A stretch of 64,000 bases of DNA from a bacterium C-53 (GTDB lineage: Bacteria; Bacillota; Clostridia; Lachnospirales; Lachnospiraceae), in NCBI GenBank assembly GCA_003612525.1, contig RAZD01000017.1, positions 1 through 64,000 of the forward strand, in the 5' to 3' direction. This document shows, piece by piece, positions 25,662 through 33,993 of this stretch. Below the pieces are notes generated by a model. It did not search any database. It saw nothing but the letters and a program-made list of their open reading frames with translations, and had not been told where the DNA came from. Position numbers and translations under genes: made by a program. Within the stretch, counting starts at the first letter, position 1, and the number at the start of each line of letters is the position of its first letter.

Positions 25662-25685
25662 GTGTGAAAAATAAATTTTTCACAC
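25662..25685. promoter_or_regulatory. Perfect 11-base palindrome before the nitroreductase gene
   Basis: GTGTGAAAAAT (25662-25672) and ATTTTTCACAC (25675-25685) with a 2-base centre. It directly follows AAGGAGG (25651-25657) and overlaps the GTG of a 22-codon frame. It could be an operator or an RNA hairpin masking translation. The spacing does not fit Rex or CRP operators. Confidence 0.5.
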
Positions 25686-25732
25686 AGGCTATGGAAAGGC
25701 ATGGGTATTTTTATGATAAGAGCGATTATTGA
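25664..25732 (+). CDS. Possible 22-aa leader peptide overlapping the nitroreductase start
   Basis: GTG at 25664 lies 6 bases after AAGGAGG and opens the frame VKNKFFTQAMERHGYFYDKSDY with a TGA at 25730-25732, in a different frame from the nitroreductase. This is the strongest ribosome binding site in the region, while the nitroreductase starts have weak ones, so translational coupling is plausible. There is no independent evidence that the peptide is made. Confidence 0.3.
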   Translation: MKNKFFTQAMERHGYFYDKSDY

Positions 25733-26309
25733 CAGACGTAGCATACGTAAATTTAAGAGTGATGATATACCAAAATCGGTAATTGAAGAAATTATAAAGG
25801 CGGGTATTCTGGCTCCCTCTTCAAAGAATCGTCAGCCGTGGAAATTTATTGTGACCGCGGGAGCGGAGAAGGAGCGTCTGCTTACTGCAATGGAGGAGGG
25901 GCTTGAGAGGGAGAAGCGGGAGCCTTTGCTGCCGGACAGTGCAGACTACAGAAAAGGCGCTGAATACACGCTTGGCATTATGCGGCAGGCGCCGGTTGTT
26001 ATTTTTATCGTTAATGTACTGGGCCAGAGTCTTGAAAGAACGCTTATGCCGGAAGAGAGGATTTATGAAATCTGCAACGCGCAGTCAATTGGGGCGGCAG
26101 TGGAAAACATGATTCTGGCAGCGACGGAAGCCGGTCTGGGAAGTCTGTGGATTTGCGATACGTTTTTTGCGCAGAGGGAGTTCAATGAGCGGTTGAATAC
26201 GGACGGTGAGCTGTTTGCTGCTATGGCGGTTGGATATGCTGACGAAATGCCTCTTGCCAGACCGCGAAAAAGCATGGAGGATGTTGTGGACTGGAGATTT
26301 TACGAATAG
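25713..26309 (+). CDS. Nitroreductase family flavoprotein
   Basis: FMN-dependent NAD(P)H oxidoreductase of the nitroreductase fold, 198 aa. The N-terminal RRSIRKFKSDDIP is the classic FMN-phosphate-binding start, followed by APSSKNRQPWKFIV and, near the C-terminus, AATEAGLGSLWICDTF and VGYADEMPLARPRKSMEDVV. Physiological substrates are unknown; members reduce nitroaromatics, quinones or flavins. I prefer the ATG at 25713 (MIRAIIDRRS); an ATG at 25701 has its purine run only one base away. A bile salt hydrolase gene follows after 70 bases. Confidence 0.88.
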   Translation: MIRAIIDRRSIRKFKSDDIPKSVIEEIIKAGILAPSSKNRQPWKFIVTAGAEKERLLTAMEEGLEREKREPLLPDSADYRKGAEYTLGIMRQAPVVIFIVNVLGQSLERTLMPEERIYEICNAQSIGAAVENMILAATEAGLGSLWICDTFFAQREFNERLNTDGELFAAMAVGYADEMPLARPRKSMEDVVDWRFYE

Positions 26310-26379
26310 ATGTTATTTTTTGAAGTATGACGGGGATACTATTTGTAAAATCGTGAAATGCGTACAGGAGGGCAGCGGT

Positions 26380-27387
26380 ATGTGCACAGCGGCAACTTAT
26401 AAAACAAAAGACTTTTATTTTGGGCGGACATTGGATTATGATTTTTCCTATGAAGAAGAGGTGACTGTCACACCCAGAAATTATCCGTTTCATTTTGTGG
26501 AAGAAGGATGCAGGAATGTGCATTATGCGCTTATTGGAATGGCATATGTGATGGAGGATTATCCACTTTACTATGATGCCGTCAATGAAAAGGGGCTGGG
26601 AATGGCAGGTCTTAATTTTGTCGGCAATGCTGCCTTTTGGGATAAGGTGGATGGAAAAGACAATATCGCGCAGTTTGAAATCATTCCGTGGGTATTATGC
26701 CAGTGCGCTACGGTGAGAGAGGCACGGACGCTTGTGGAAAGAATGAACCTTCTGAATGTGTCGTTTCATGACAAACTGCCTTTGGCGCAGCTTCATTGGC
26801 TCATTTCCGACAGGGAGGAATGCATAACGCTTGAGGCTGTAAAGGACGGTATCAAAATATATGAGAACCCTGTTGGCGTGCTGACCAATAATCCGCCATT
26901 TGACCAACAACTGTTTCAGCTGAATAATTATATGCATCTGTCAGCGAAATCTCCGGTAAATACATTTGCGCGCGGACTTGAACTGAAACAGTACTGTCGC
27001 GGGTTGGGAGCGGTTGGTCTGCCGGGCGACCTTTCATCTCAGTCCCGGTTTGTGAGGGCTGCATTTGTCAGGATGAATTCCGTTTCAAAAGACGGGGAGA
27101 AGGAAAGCGTCAGCCAGTTTTTCCATATTCTGAATTCAGTCGATCAGCAGAGAGGATGCTGTGAACTTGAGGATGGAAGATATGAGATTACAATTTATAC
27201 TTCCTGCTGCAATGCAGATAAGGGAATTTATTATTATACGGCTTATGACAATCATCAGATTACAGCGGTTGATATGTACCGGGAAAATCTTGATGGCAGT
27301 GAACTGGTACGGTATCCCATGATTAAGGAAGAGCAGATCAGAATACAGAATGAAACAGCGGGAAACCGCACGAAGCCTTCTGTCTGA
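26380..27387 (+). CDS. bsh: Choloylglycine (bile salt) hydrolase
   Basis: Ntn hydrolase that cleaves the amide bond of glycine- or taurine-conjugated bile acids in the gut. The 335-aa protein begins MCTAAT, so Cys2 becomes the N-terminal nucleophile after Met removal. Other active-site residues are visible: Arg16 and Asp19 in FGRTLDYDF, Asn79 in MAGLNFVGN, Asn170 in VLTNNPPFD, and Arg223 in GLPGDLSSQSRFVRAAF. Features such as QLFQLNNY and the late REN-LDGSELVRY parallel the Clostridium perfringens enzyme and favour BSH over penicillin V acylase. AGGAGG lies 8 bases before the ATG at 26380; the longer open frame upstream would bury the nucleophile and is wrong. No signal peptide. Confidence 0.92.
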   Translation: MCTAATYKTKDFYFGRTLDYDFSYEEEVTVTPRNYPFHFVEEGCRNVHYALIGMAYVMEDYPLYYDAVNEKGLGMAGLNFVGNAAFWDKVDGKDNIAQFEIIPWVLCQCATVREARTLVERMNLLNVSFHDKLPLAQLHWLISDREECITLEAVKDGIKIYENPVGVLTNNPPFDQQLFQLNNYMHLSAKSPVNTFARGLELKQYCRGLGAVGLPGDLSSQSRFVRAAFVRMNSVSKDGEKESVSQFFHILNSVDQQRGCCELEDGRYEITIYTSCCNADKGIYYYTAYDNHQITAVDMYRENLDGSELVRYPMIKEEQIRIQNETAGNRTKPSV

Positions 27388-27451
27388 TCTGCCGGGCCGA
27401 TGGGATTGAAACAACATAAGGCAATGCACTTTTTTCGATGGGTATTCCATT

Positions 27452-28333
27452 TTATGGTAGCGGAGGTTCCATTGTCTTAAAAATATTTTTTCTGTGTTCA
27501 GAAGGTGAAACTCCTTTTTGTTTACGGAATAACCGGCTGAAGTACAGGGGATTCTCATATCCGACGATGCGCCCGATCTCGGATACGGTATACGAAGTCG
27601 TCTCTAACAGCATCTGAGCGTTTGTTATTCGTATGGATACGATATACTGCATGGGAGTTTCGCCCGTGTATTGTTTGAAATTCCGTATGAACCAGCTTAC
27701 GCTCATTCCTTTGGAAGCGGCATAATCTTCGATGCAGATATCTGTATTATAGTTATCATTAAAATATTGGGCGGCAATATCCATTTCCACATCAAGATAT
27801 TCATTTTCTGTTTTTTCTTTTTTTAAAACGCGGCGGTGGATAGCGACCAATAACTGTCTTAACAGCAGGACAAGCACTTCTTCGTAGTCGGGCTGGCACC
27901 GTTGCAGTTCTGAGATGGCTCTTTTAAATATTCTTTCAAATTCAAGGGAAGCTCCGACGTAAAAAACACGCATATCATCTGTAATTCCATAGCTTCTGAG
28001 AATATTCTTCACATTATTTCCAGTGAAATGAATCCAGTATACTTCCGCTTTATCCGCTCCGTAGTATTCGTATTTCTGTAGTTCCTTTGGACGGTACAAA
28101 ACCATATTTCCGGCTGTGACGATCATCTCATTATTTATGTCGTCAAAATGAAAATGTGCAGTTCCGGATGATACATACAACAGCTGGTAGTCAATCCTGC
28201 CGCGAGGCCTGTACGTTGGAAGTTTGGGATGTGTATTCAGACGATAGGTTCCACAGCTTCCCACCACAAGAGGTTTGCTTTTGTCTTTGAAATCGATCAG
28301 AGAGTTGTTCAGGTAACCGGAATTGATATACAT
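27452..28333 (-). CDS. AraC-family transcriptional regulator
   Basis: A 293-aa regulator with an N-terminal AraC/cupin ligand-binding domain (residues about 20-160, for example YQLLYVSSGTAHFHF and WIHFTGNNV) and a C-terminal double helix-turn-helix (IEDYAASKGMSVSWFIRNFKQYTG, then SEIGRIVGYENPLYFSRLFRKQKGVSPSEHRK). It is divergently transcribed from lacZ with 159 bases between the starts, which is the classic layout for a local activator of a sugar operon. The lacZ promoter has a perfect -10 but poor -35, consistent with activator dependence. The inducer is probably a galactoside, by context only. Confidence 0.9.
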   Translation of the reverse strand: MYINSGYLNNSLIDFKDKSKPLVVGSCGTYRLNTHPKLPTYRPRGRIDYQLLYVSSGTAHFHFDDINNEMIVTAGNMVLYRPKELQKYEYYGADKAEVYWIHFTGNNVKNILRSYGITDDMRVFYVGASLEFERIFKRAISELQRCQPDYEEVLVLLLRQLLVAIHRRVLKKEKTENEYLDVEMDIAAQYFNDNYNTDICIEDYAASKGMSVSWFIRNFKQYTGETPMQYIVSIRITNAQMLLETTSYTVSEIGRIVGYENPLYFSRLFRKQKGVSPSEHRKNIFKTMEPPLP

Positions 28334-28422
28334 CTTGGAAACCTCCTTGTCCTTTTGATCATTGTATCATTTTGTGCATATTATGTCTAATTCTATTTAT
28401 GGTAAAAAACAGTCTGAATCTT

Positions 28423-28428
28423 TATAAT
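28423..28428 (+). promoter_or_regulatory. -10 box of the lacZ promoter
   Basis: TATAAT at 28423-28428, with TGGTAA where the -35 should be. The weak -35 next to a divergent AraC gene suggests activator-dependent transcription. It also rules out the in-frame ATG at 28427 as the lacZ start. Confidence 0.55.
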
Positions 28429-28492
28429 GAATTTAAAAGATGCACGGAGATTATGGAAAGCGATATATGATGAAAAACAGGAGGAGAAGGTA

Positions 28493-31400
28493 ATGATCGT
28501 ACCAGAATATTACGAAGATTTAAGTGTGCTGCATGACGGGACTATGATGCCGCGGGCGTACTATGTACCTGCATCAAAGCGGATGAATGACCCGGTGGAA
28601 TGCCGGGAAGATTCCGACCGCATGCAGATGCTGAATGGAAACTGGAAATTCAGGTATTACAACAGCATTTATGACGTGCAGGATGAATTCTTTGCTTTGG
28701 GATACGATACGTCGAAGTTTGACAGGGTGAAAGTGCCGGGTGTATGGCAGATGTCCGGATACGATTCCCACCAGTATACGAATATTCGTTATCCGTTCCC
28801 ATTTGACCCGCCGTATATACCTCAGGATATTCCCTGTGGCGCATATGTGCATTCTTTCGATTATAAGAGGGACGAGGAGGCGCCAAAGGCATATCTGAAT
28901 TTCGAAGGAGTGGATTCCTGCTTCTATGTATGGCTGAATGGCTCTTATACGGGTTACAGTCAGGTATCACATGCAGTGAGTGAATTTGACATCACCTCAA
29001 AGCTTGTGGAAGGCAGAAACACGATAGCGGTTCTTGTTCTGAAATGGTGTGACGGAAGCTATCTGGAGGATCAGGATAAGTTCCGAATGAGCGGCATTTT
29101 CCGGGATGTTTATCTGCTGAAGCGGCCGGAGGAGTCCGTCAGGGATTACAGAGTAAGGACTGTTTTAGATGAGAACCGGGCAGAGGCAAACGTGTCATTT
29201 TCCTATCTTGGGCACCCGGTTTCAACGGATGTCATACTTTATGACCATGAGGACAGGTGTGTGGCGTCCGGAAGGGTCAAAGAAGATACTGTTTCGCTGG
29301 AAGTTTTGAATCCCGTGCTGTGGAGTCCGGAAAATCCGTATTTATATACGCTTGTTATTACGACAGAGGGAGAAACTATTACGGATTATGTCGGTTTTCG
29401 CACCATTGAGATCAGAGATCGGATTCTTTATTTTAACGGTCAGAAAATAAAATTCAATGGCGTCAACCGCCATGATTCTGACCCCGTTACGGGACCGGTC
29501 ATCAGTATAGAGCAGCTAATGACAGACCTTAAGCTGATGAAACAGCATAATTTTAATGCAATCCGTTCCAGCCATTATCCGAATGCGCCTTATTTCTACC
29601 AGTTATGCGACAGATATGGTTTTTTTGTTGCAGACGAGGCGGATATCGAAGCGCACGGGCCATCGGAAATCTATTATAAAGAGAATACCGATCAGAATAA
29701 ATTCAGTCACTGGAATGAAAGAATAGCGGATAATCCGGCATGGGAAATTCCCATTCTGGACCGCGTGCGTCTGATGATTGAAAGAGACAAGAACCGGCCG
29801 TGTATTGTGATCTGGTCTATGGGAAACGAGAGCGCCTATGGATGCAATTTTGAAAAAGCGCTGAAATGGACCAAAGAGTTTGACCCGGAAAGAATCACAC
29901 ATTACGAGAGTGCGAGATACAGGAATCCTAACCGGCATTACGATTACTCACATCTTGATCTGTATAGCAGGATGTACCCTGCATTGGAGGAGATTGAAGA
30001 GTATCTGCAAAAAGATGCAGACAAGCCTTTTCTGCTTGTCGAATACTGTCATGCAATGGGCAATGGTCCCGGGGACCTGGAAGATTACTTTACGATGATT
30101 CAGGAGAACGACATCATGTGCGGCGGTTTTGTCTGGGAGTGGTGTGATCATGCAATTGCACATGGAAAGGCTGAAAACGGAAAGACAAAATATTATTACG
30201 GCGGAGATCATGGAGAAACGATTCATGACGGGAATTTCTGCATGGATGGTCTTGTATACCCTGACCGTATTCCGCATACCGGGCTTTTGGAATACCGGAA
30301 TGTATATCGCCCGGCGAGAGTTGTTGCTTATGATGCCGCAAAAGGGGAACTGAAGCTGCATAATTATTTGGATTTTACGGACTTAAAAGATTATGTTTCG
30401 ATTCATTATGAGGTATCCTGTGACGGTATCTGTACGGAATCGGGAAAAATTACGGAATTCTCCGTAAAACCGCATGAGGAGGCAGTTATCGATCTTCCTG
30501 TTATGATTCCTGACAGCGGGCGTGTTTATCTAAAGCTTACTTACCGGCTGCGAAAGACCTCTCCGCTCGTCCCCAAAGGCCATATGCTCGGGTTTGATGA
30601 AGTGCTTCTGCCGAATGCGGATGGGAGGAATCAGACTGCGATAAAGTGGCTCAACCGGACAACAGACGCAGCGAGAATCGATGTTCAGGAAACAGACGAT
30701 TCAGTTGTATGCAGGGGAAAAGATTTTGCATATGCTTATGATAAGCGGACGGGATTGTTTACGAGCCTGAATTATGCAGGCAGGGAATACCTGAATCGTC
30801 CGATGGAAATAAATCTTTTCAGAGCGCCTACGGATAATGACAGGTATATTGTATCGGAGTGGAAGCGGGCGCATTACCATGAAGCTTATTCCAGGGCGTA
30901 TGAGACTTTTATCCGGCAGACAAAAGATGCGGTAATCATTATCAGCCGCATGTCTGTCTCGGCGGCTTCCGTGCAGCGCATGATGGATATAGAGGCTGAG
31001 TGGAAAGTTGATTGCAACGGCGGTATACGTTGTGCAATGAACGTCCGTCGAAACAATGAATTCCCGGAACTTCCGAGATTTGGGGTACGCTTTTTTGTAA
31101 AGAAAACATTTGAACATGTTTCGTATTATGGAATGGGGCCGATCGAGAGTTATTGTGACAAACACCGGGCGTCAAGTCACGGGCTTTATCGGGCAAAGGT
31201 TATGGAAATGCATGAAGATTATATTCGTCCGCAGGAAAATGGCAGTCATTATGACTGTGATTATGTAGAGTTGTCAGACGGGAGGTATAGCCTTGCAGTG
31301 GCATCGGAGGAATCTTTTTCCTTTAATGTATCGCCCTATACTCAGGAGGAGCTGGAGTGCACGACCCATCACTACCAGTTGAGGGAATCGGACAGTACGA

Positions 31401-31543
31401 TTCTCTGTCTCGATTATGCGCAGAACGGAATCGGTTCAAACAGCTGTGGCCCGAAGGTACTTGCACCGTATCGCTTTGATGAGGAGGAATTTGCTTTTGA
31501 ATGGAAACTGGTTCCGTTTGTAAAGTGTGAGAAAAAATTCTGA
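28493..31543 (+). CDS. lacZ: Beta-galactosidase, GH2 (LacZ type)
   Basis: Cleaves lactose and other beta-galactosides. At 1016 aa it is close to E. coli LacZ (1024). Visible landmarks are the N-terminal jelly roll (FRYYNSIYDV, VPGVWQMSGYDSHQYTN), FNGVNRHDSDP, the acid/base Glu446 in WSMGNESAYG, the nucleophile Glu517 in LVEYCHAMGNG, and the C-terminal Bgal_small_N domain with NLFRAPTDND and YYGMGPIESY. No signal peptide, so it is cytosolic and depends on an importer. ATG at 28493 follows AGGAGGAGAAGG. The GPH transporter gene downstream should provide the import. Confidence 0.96.
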   Translation: MIVPEYYEDLSVLHDGTMMPRAYYVPASKRMNDPVECREDSDRMQMLNGNWKFRYYNSIYDVQDEFFALGYDTSKFDRVKVPGVWQMSGYDSHQYTNIRYPFPFDPPYIPQDIPCGAYVHSFDYKRDEEAPKAYLNFEGVDSCFYVWLNGSYTGYSQVSHAVSEFDITSKLVEGRNTIAVLVLKWCDGSYLEDQDKFRMSGIFRDVYLLKRPEESVRDYRVRTVLDENRAEANVSFSYLGHPVSTDVILYDHEDRCVASGRVKEDTVSLEVLNPVLWSPENPYLYTLVITTEGETITDYVGFRTIEIRDRILYFNGQKIKFNGVNRHDSDPVTGPVISIEQLMTDLKLMKQHNFNAIRSSHYPNAPYFYQLCDRYGFFVADEADIEAHGPSEIYYKENTDQNKFSHWNERIADNPAWEIPILDRVRLMIERDKNRPCIVIWSMGNESAYGCNFEKALKWTKEFDPERITHYESARYRNPNRHYDYSHLDLYSRMYPALEEIEEYLQKDADKPFLLVEYCHAMGNGPGDLEDYFTMIQENDIMCGGFVWEWCDHAIAHGKAENGKTKYYYGGDHGETIHDGNFCMDGLVYPDRIPHTGLLEYRNVYRPARVVAYDAAKGELKLHNYLDFTDLKDYVSIHYEVSCDGICTESGKITEFSVKPHEEAVIDLPVMIPDSGRVYLKLTYRLRKTSPLVPKGHMLGFDEVLLPNADGRNQTAIKWLNRTTDAARIDVQETDDSVVCRGKDFAYAYDKRTGLFTSLNYAGREYLNRPMEINLFRAPTDNDRYIVSEWKRAHYHEAYSRAYETFIRQTKDAVIIISRMSVSAASVQRMMDIEAEWKVDCNGGIRCAMNVRRNNEFPELPRFGVRFFVKKTFEHVSYYGMGPIESYCDKHRASSHGLYRAKVMEMHEDYIRPQENGSHYDCDYVELSDGRYSLAVASEESFSFNVSPYTQEELECTTHHYQLRESDSTILCLDYAQNGIGSNSCGPKVLAPYRFDEEEFAFEWKLVPFVKCEKKF

Positions 31544-31557
31544 AAACATGGCATAAG

Positions 31558-31619
31558 GCGGGGCGTGTAAGTTGCAGGAATCGTTTTTTAAATAGAATCC
31601 GGAACTTTCCAGGCCCCGC
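31558..31619 (+). other. Long-range stem between lacZ and the GPH transporter
   Basis: GCGGGGC (31558-31564) and GCCCCGC (31613-31619) enclose AAGTT and AACTT, which can pair inside. This gives a two-part stem spanning the gap before the transporter's ribosome binding site. It may modulate expression of the transporter relative to lacZ. Confidence 0.4.
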
Positions 31620-31643
31620 ACAGCGAAAAAGGAGAAATCGATT

Positions 31644-33011
31644 ATGGGAGAAAGAACATATTTAAAATGGTATAACAAAGTCGGATACGGTTCGGGAGAT
31701 ATTGCGGGTAATGTAGTATATGCTTTTCTTTCCTCCTTTGTTATGATCTATCTGACGAATTCTGTCGGTCTTTCGGCGGGTATCGTCGGCACTCTGATTG
31801 CAGCTTCAAAGTTATTTGACGGTATCACGGATGTTTTCTTTGGCGCGATGATCGACAAGACGCGAAGCAGGCTCGGGAGAGCAAGACCGTGGATGCTTTA
31901 TGGTTATATTGGCTGCGCCGTTACGCTGGTTGCAATTTTTGCAATACCGGCGGATCTCACGAAGACAGCGCAGTATGCATGGTTTTTTATAGCTTATACT
32001 TTGTTAAACGCTGTATTTTATACGGCAAACAATATTGCTTATTCGGCACTTACGTCACTCTGCACGACGAACAGTAAGGAACGTGTGCAGATGGGGTCTT
32101 TCAGATTTATTTTTGCATTTGCGACAAGTCTTTTGATTCAGTCAGTTACGGTAGGATTCGTGGACAGGTGCGGAGGCGGCGCTGACGCATGGAGAATGGT
32201 TGCAATTGTCTATGCGGTGATCGGGCTTATTGTAAATACAGTTTCCTGTCTGTCCGTAAAAGAGCTGTCGGATGAGGAGCTTATGATGACGGCGGAGCAG
32301 GAGAAGGAAGAGGAAGAGAAGTATGGTCTTCTGGAGGCAGGGAAACTGCTGATTTCCAACAGATTTTACCTGATGATTTGCGGTGTTTATATTTTGCAGC
32401 AGTTGTATGGCGCTATGATTAATGCCGGGATTTATTATATGACTTATGTATTAAAGAATAAGAACCTTTACGGTGTATTCTCATGGGCGGTGAACATTCC
32501 GCTTATCATAGCCCTGATTTTGACTCCTGCGCTTGTGGGGAAGTGGAACGGGCTTTATAAACTGAATCTGAGAGGATATATGCTTGCGGTGATTGGGCGT
32601 TTGTTTGTGGTGGGAGCAGCTTATATCGGAAGTGTGCCGCTGATGCTCCTGTTTACGGCCGTAGCAGCTTTCGGACAGGGCCCCTGGCAGGGAGATATGA
32701 ATGCAGTTATCGCTTCCTGTTCTGAATATACCTTTCTTACGAAAGGAAAACGCGTGGATGGAACGATGTATTCCTGTACTTCTCTGGGGACAAAGCTTGG
32801 CGGCGGTCTTGGCACTGCCATTTCAGGATGGCTTTTGGAGATCAGCGGTTTTTCCGGGACACTGGATATCCAGCCGGATTCCTGCATATACATGCTTAAG
32901 TTTATGTATCTGTGGCTTCCGCTTGTTTTGAATTTTATGATTATGCTTATACTTTCGAGGATGAATGTGGAAGGCGCAAATGCGAAGATACGCGAAGAGA
33001 AGGGAATTTAA
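31644..33011 (+). CDS. GPH-family (glycoside-pentoside-hexuronide:cation) sugar symporter
   Basis: A 455-aa, twelve-segment membrane protein of the MelB/LacS family. The N-terminus WYNKVGYGSGDIAGN and the first cytoplasmic signature DKTRSRLGRARPW (after the D-G-ITD-FFGAMID membrane segment) are diagnostic. A charged central loop (EQEKEEEEKYG) separates the two halves. No C-terminal EIIA-like regulatory domain is present, unlike LacS. It follows lacZ on the same strand and so most likely imports lactose or another galactoside with Na+ or H+. Confidence 0.92.
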   Translation: MGERTYLKWYNKVGYGSGDIAGNVVYAFLSSFVMIYLTNSVGLSAGIVGTLIAASKLFDGITDVFFGAMIDKTRSRLGRARPWMLYGYIGCAVTLVAIFAIPADLTKTAQYAWFFIAYTLLNAVFYTANNIAYSALTSLCTTNSKERVQMGSFRFIFAFATSLLIQSVTVGFVDRCGGGADAWRMVAIVYAVIGLIVNTVSCLSVKELSDEELMMTAEQEKEEEEKYGLLEAGKLLISNRFYLMICGVYILQQLYGAMINAGIYYMTYVLKNKNLYGVFSWAVNIPLIIALILTPALVGKWNGLYKLNLRGYMLAVIGRLFVVGAAYIGSVPLMLLFTAVAAFGQGPWQGDMNAVIASCSEYTFLTKGKRVDGTMYSCTSLGTKLGGGLGTAISGWLLEISGFSGTLDIQPDSCIYMLKFMYLWLPLVLNFMIMLILSRMNVEGANAKIREEKGI

Positions 33012-33025
33012 GCTGTTTGAAACAC

Positions 33026-33054
33026 TTGTGCCTCTTTGCGGATTGCGCTATAAT
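33026..33054 (+). promoter_or_regulatory. Promoter of the NBP35/Mrp-type ATPase gene
   Basis: TTGTGC (33026-33031), 17-base spacer and a perfect TATAAT (33049-33054), 36 bases before the ATG. Confidence 0.65.
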
Positions 33055-33090
33055 GTTTCCATAAATTAACGGTAATGGAGGCGATTATAA

Positions 33091-33918
33091 ATGAGTGAAG
33101 AATGTTCCCACGACTGTTCTGCGTGCGGCAGGGATTGTGGAGAGCGCACTGCGCCGCAAAGTTTTTTGGAGGAGCCGAATGCAGCGTCGAAGATCGGGAA
33201 AGTAATCGGAATCGTGAGCGGCAAGGGCGGTGTGGGCAAATCGCTTGTGACATCCCTTTTGGCTTCTGCCATGCAGAAAAAGGGATACCGCTGCGCGATA
33301 TTGGATGCAGATATCACAGGACCGTCTATTCCGCGAATGTTCGGCGTCAGCGGGAGAGCATCGGACAGTGAAGAGGGACTGCTGCCGGGTAAGGCACAGA
33401 ACGGGACAAAGATCATGTCTGTCAATCTGCTTCTCGAAAATGAGACGGACCCTGTGGTGTGGCGTGGGCCGCTGATTGCAGGTATGGTGAAACAATTCTG
33501 GACGGATGTCTGCTGGGGAGAAGTGGACTATATGTTTGTAGATATGCCGCCGGGAACCGGAGATGTACCGCTGACTGTTTTTCAATCCCTTCCGGTCGAT
33601 GGTATTATTGTAGTGACATCTCCACAGGAACTGGTGGGCATGATTGTGGGGAAAGCTGTTAAAATGGCAGATATGCTTCATGTTCCGGTGCTTGGTCTGG
33701 TGGAAAATATGGCCTATTTTGAGTGTCCGACCTGTCATGATAAACATTTTATATTCGGAAGCAGTCATATTGAACCGCTGGCGGCACAGTATGGGATTGG
33801 CATGACAGCGCAGATTCCCATTGATTCAAGTCTTGCATCCTCGTGTGATGAAGGAAAGATTGCGGACTTTCAGGCAGACTGGCTTACGGCGCTTGCAGAT
33901 AAATGTGAAAAAATTTAG
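33091..33918 (+). CDS. Mrp/NBP35-type Fe-S carrier P-loop ATPase
   Basis: Deviant-Walker ATPase implicated in Fe-S cluster carriage. The 275-aa protein opens with four cysteines (Cys5, Cys9, Cys12 and Cys16 in CSHDCSACGRDC), the NBP35-like N-terminal cluster motif rather than the DUF59 domain of E. coli Mrp. The P-loop is SGKGGVGKS with Lys45 and Lys50, followed by LDADITGPSIPRMFG and DMPPGTGDVPL. The Cys212-x-x-Cys215 pair in FECPTCHDKH is the dimer-bridging cluster site. Both sites intact suggests a functional carrier. It is monocistronic, with its own promoter and a trailing hairpin. Confidence 0.92.
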   Translation: MSEECSHDCSACGRDCGERTAPQSFLEEPNAASKIGKVIGIVSGKGGVGKSLVTSLLASAMQKKGYRCAILDADITGPSIPRMFGVSGRASDSEEGLLPGKAQNGTKIMSVNLLLENETDPVVWRGPLIAGMVKQFWTDVCWGEVDYMFVDMPPGTGDVPLTVFQSLPVDGIIVVTSPQELVGMIVGKAVKMADMLHVPVLGLVENMAYFECPTCHDKHFIFGSSHIEPLAAQYGIGMTAQIPIDSSLASSCDEGKIADFQADWLTALADKCEKI

Positions 33919-33928
33919 TGTAAGAAAC

Positions 33929-33971
33929 GCTTCGAAAGACGTCCGGCGAATGGTGGGATGCCTTTCGAAGC
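33929..33971 (+). terminator. Hairpin after the NBP35-type gene
   Basis: GCTTCGAAAG (33929-33938) and CTTTCGAAGC (33962-33971) form a 10-bp stem with a 23-base loop between convergent genes. There is no long T tract, so termination strength is uncertain. Confidence 0.55.
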
Positions 33972-33993
33972 ATTCTTCAGAGATTCAAATGAT

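Noticed and set aside
25662-25685. Rex or CRP operator reading of the TGTGA...TCACA palindrome.
   Set aside because: The half-site spacing is too long for either consensus (Rex and CRP sites have a shorter centre).
26206-26379. Longer start for the bile salt hydrolase.
   Set aside because: It would overlap the nitroreductase gene and move the catalytic Cys away from the N-terminus, which an Ntn hydrolase of this family requires.
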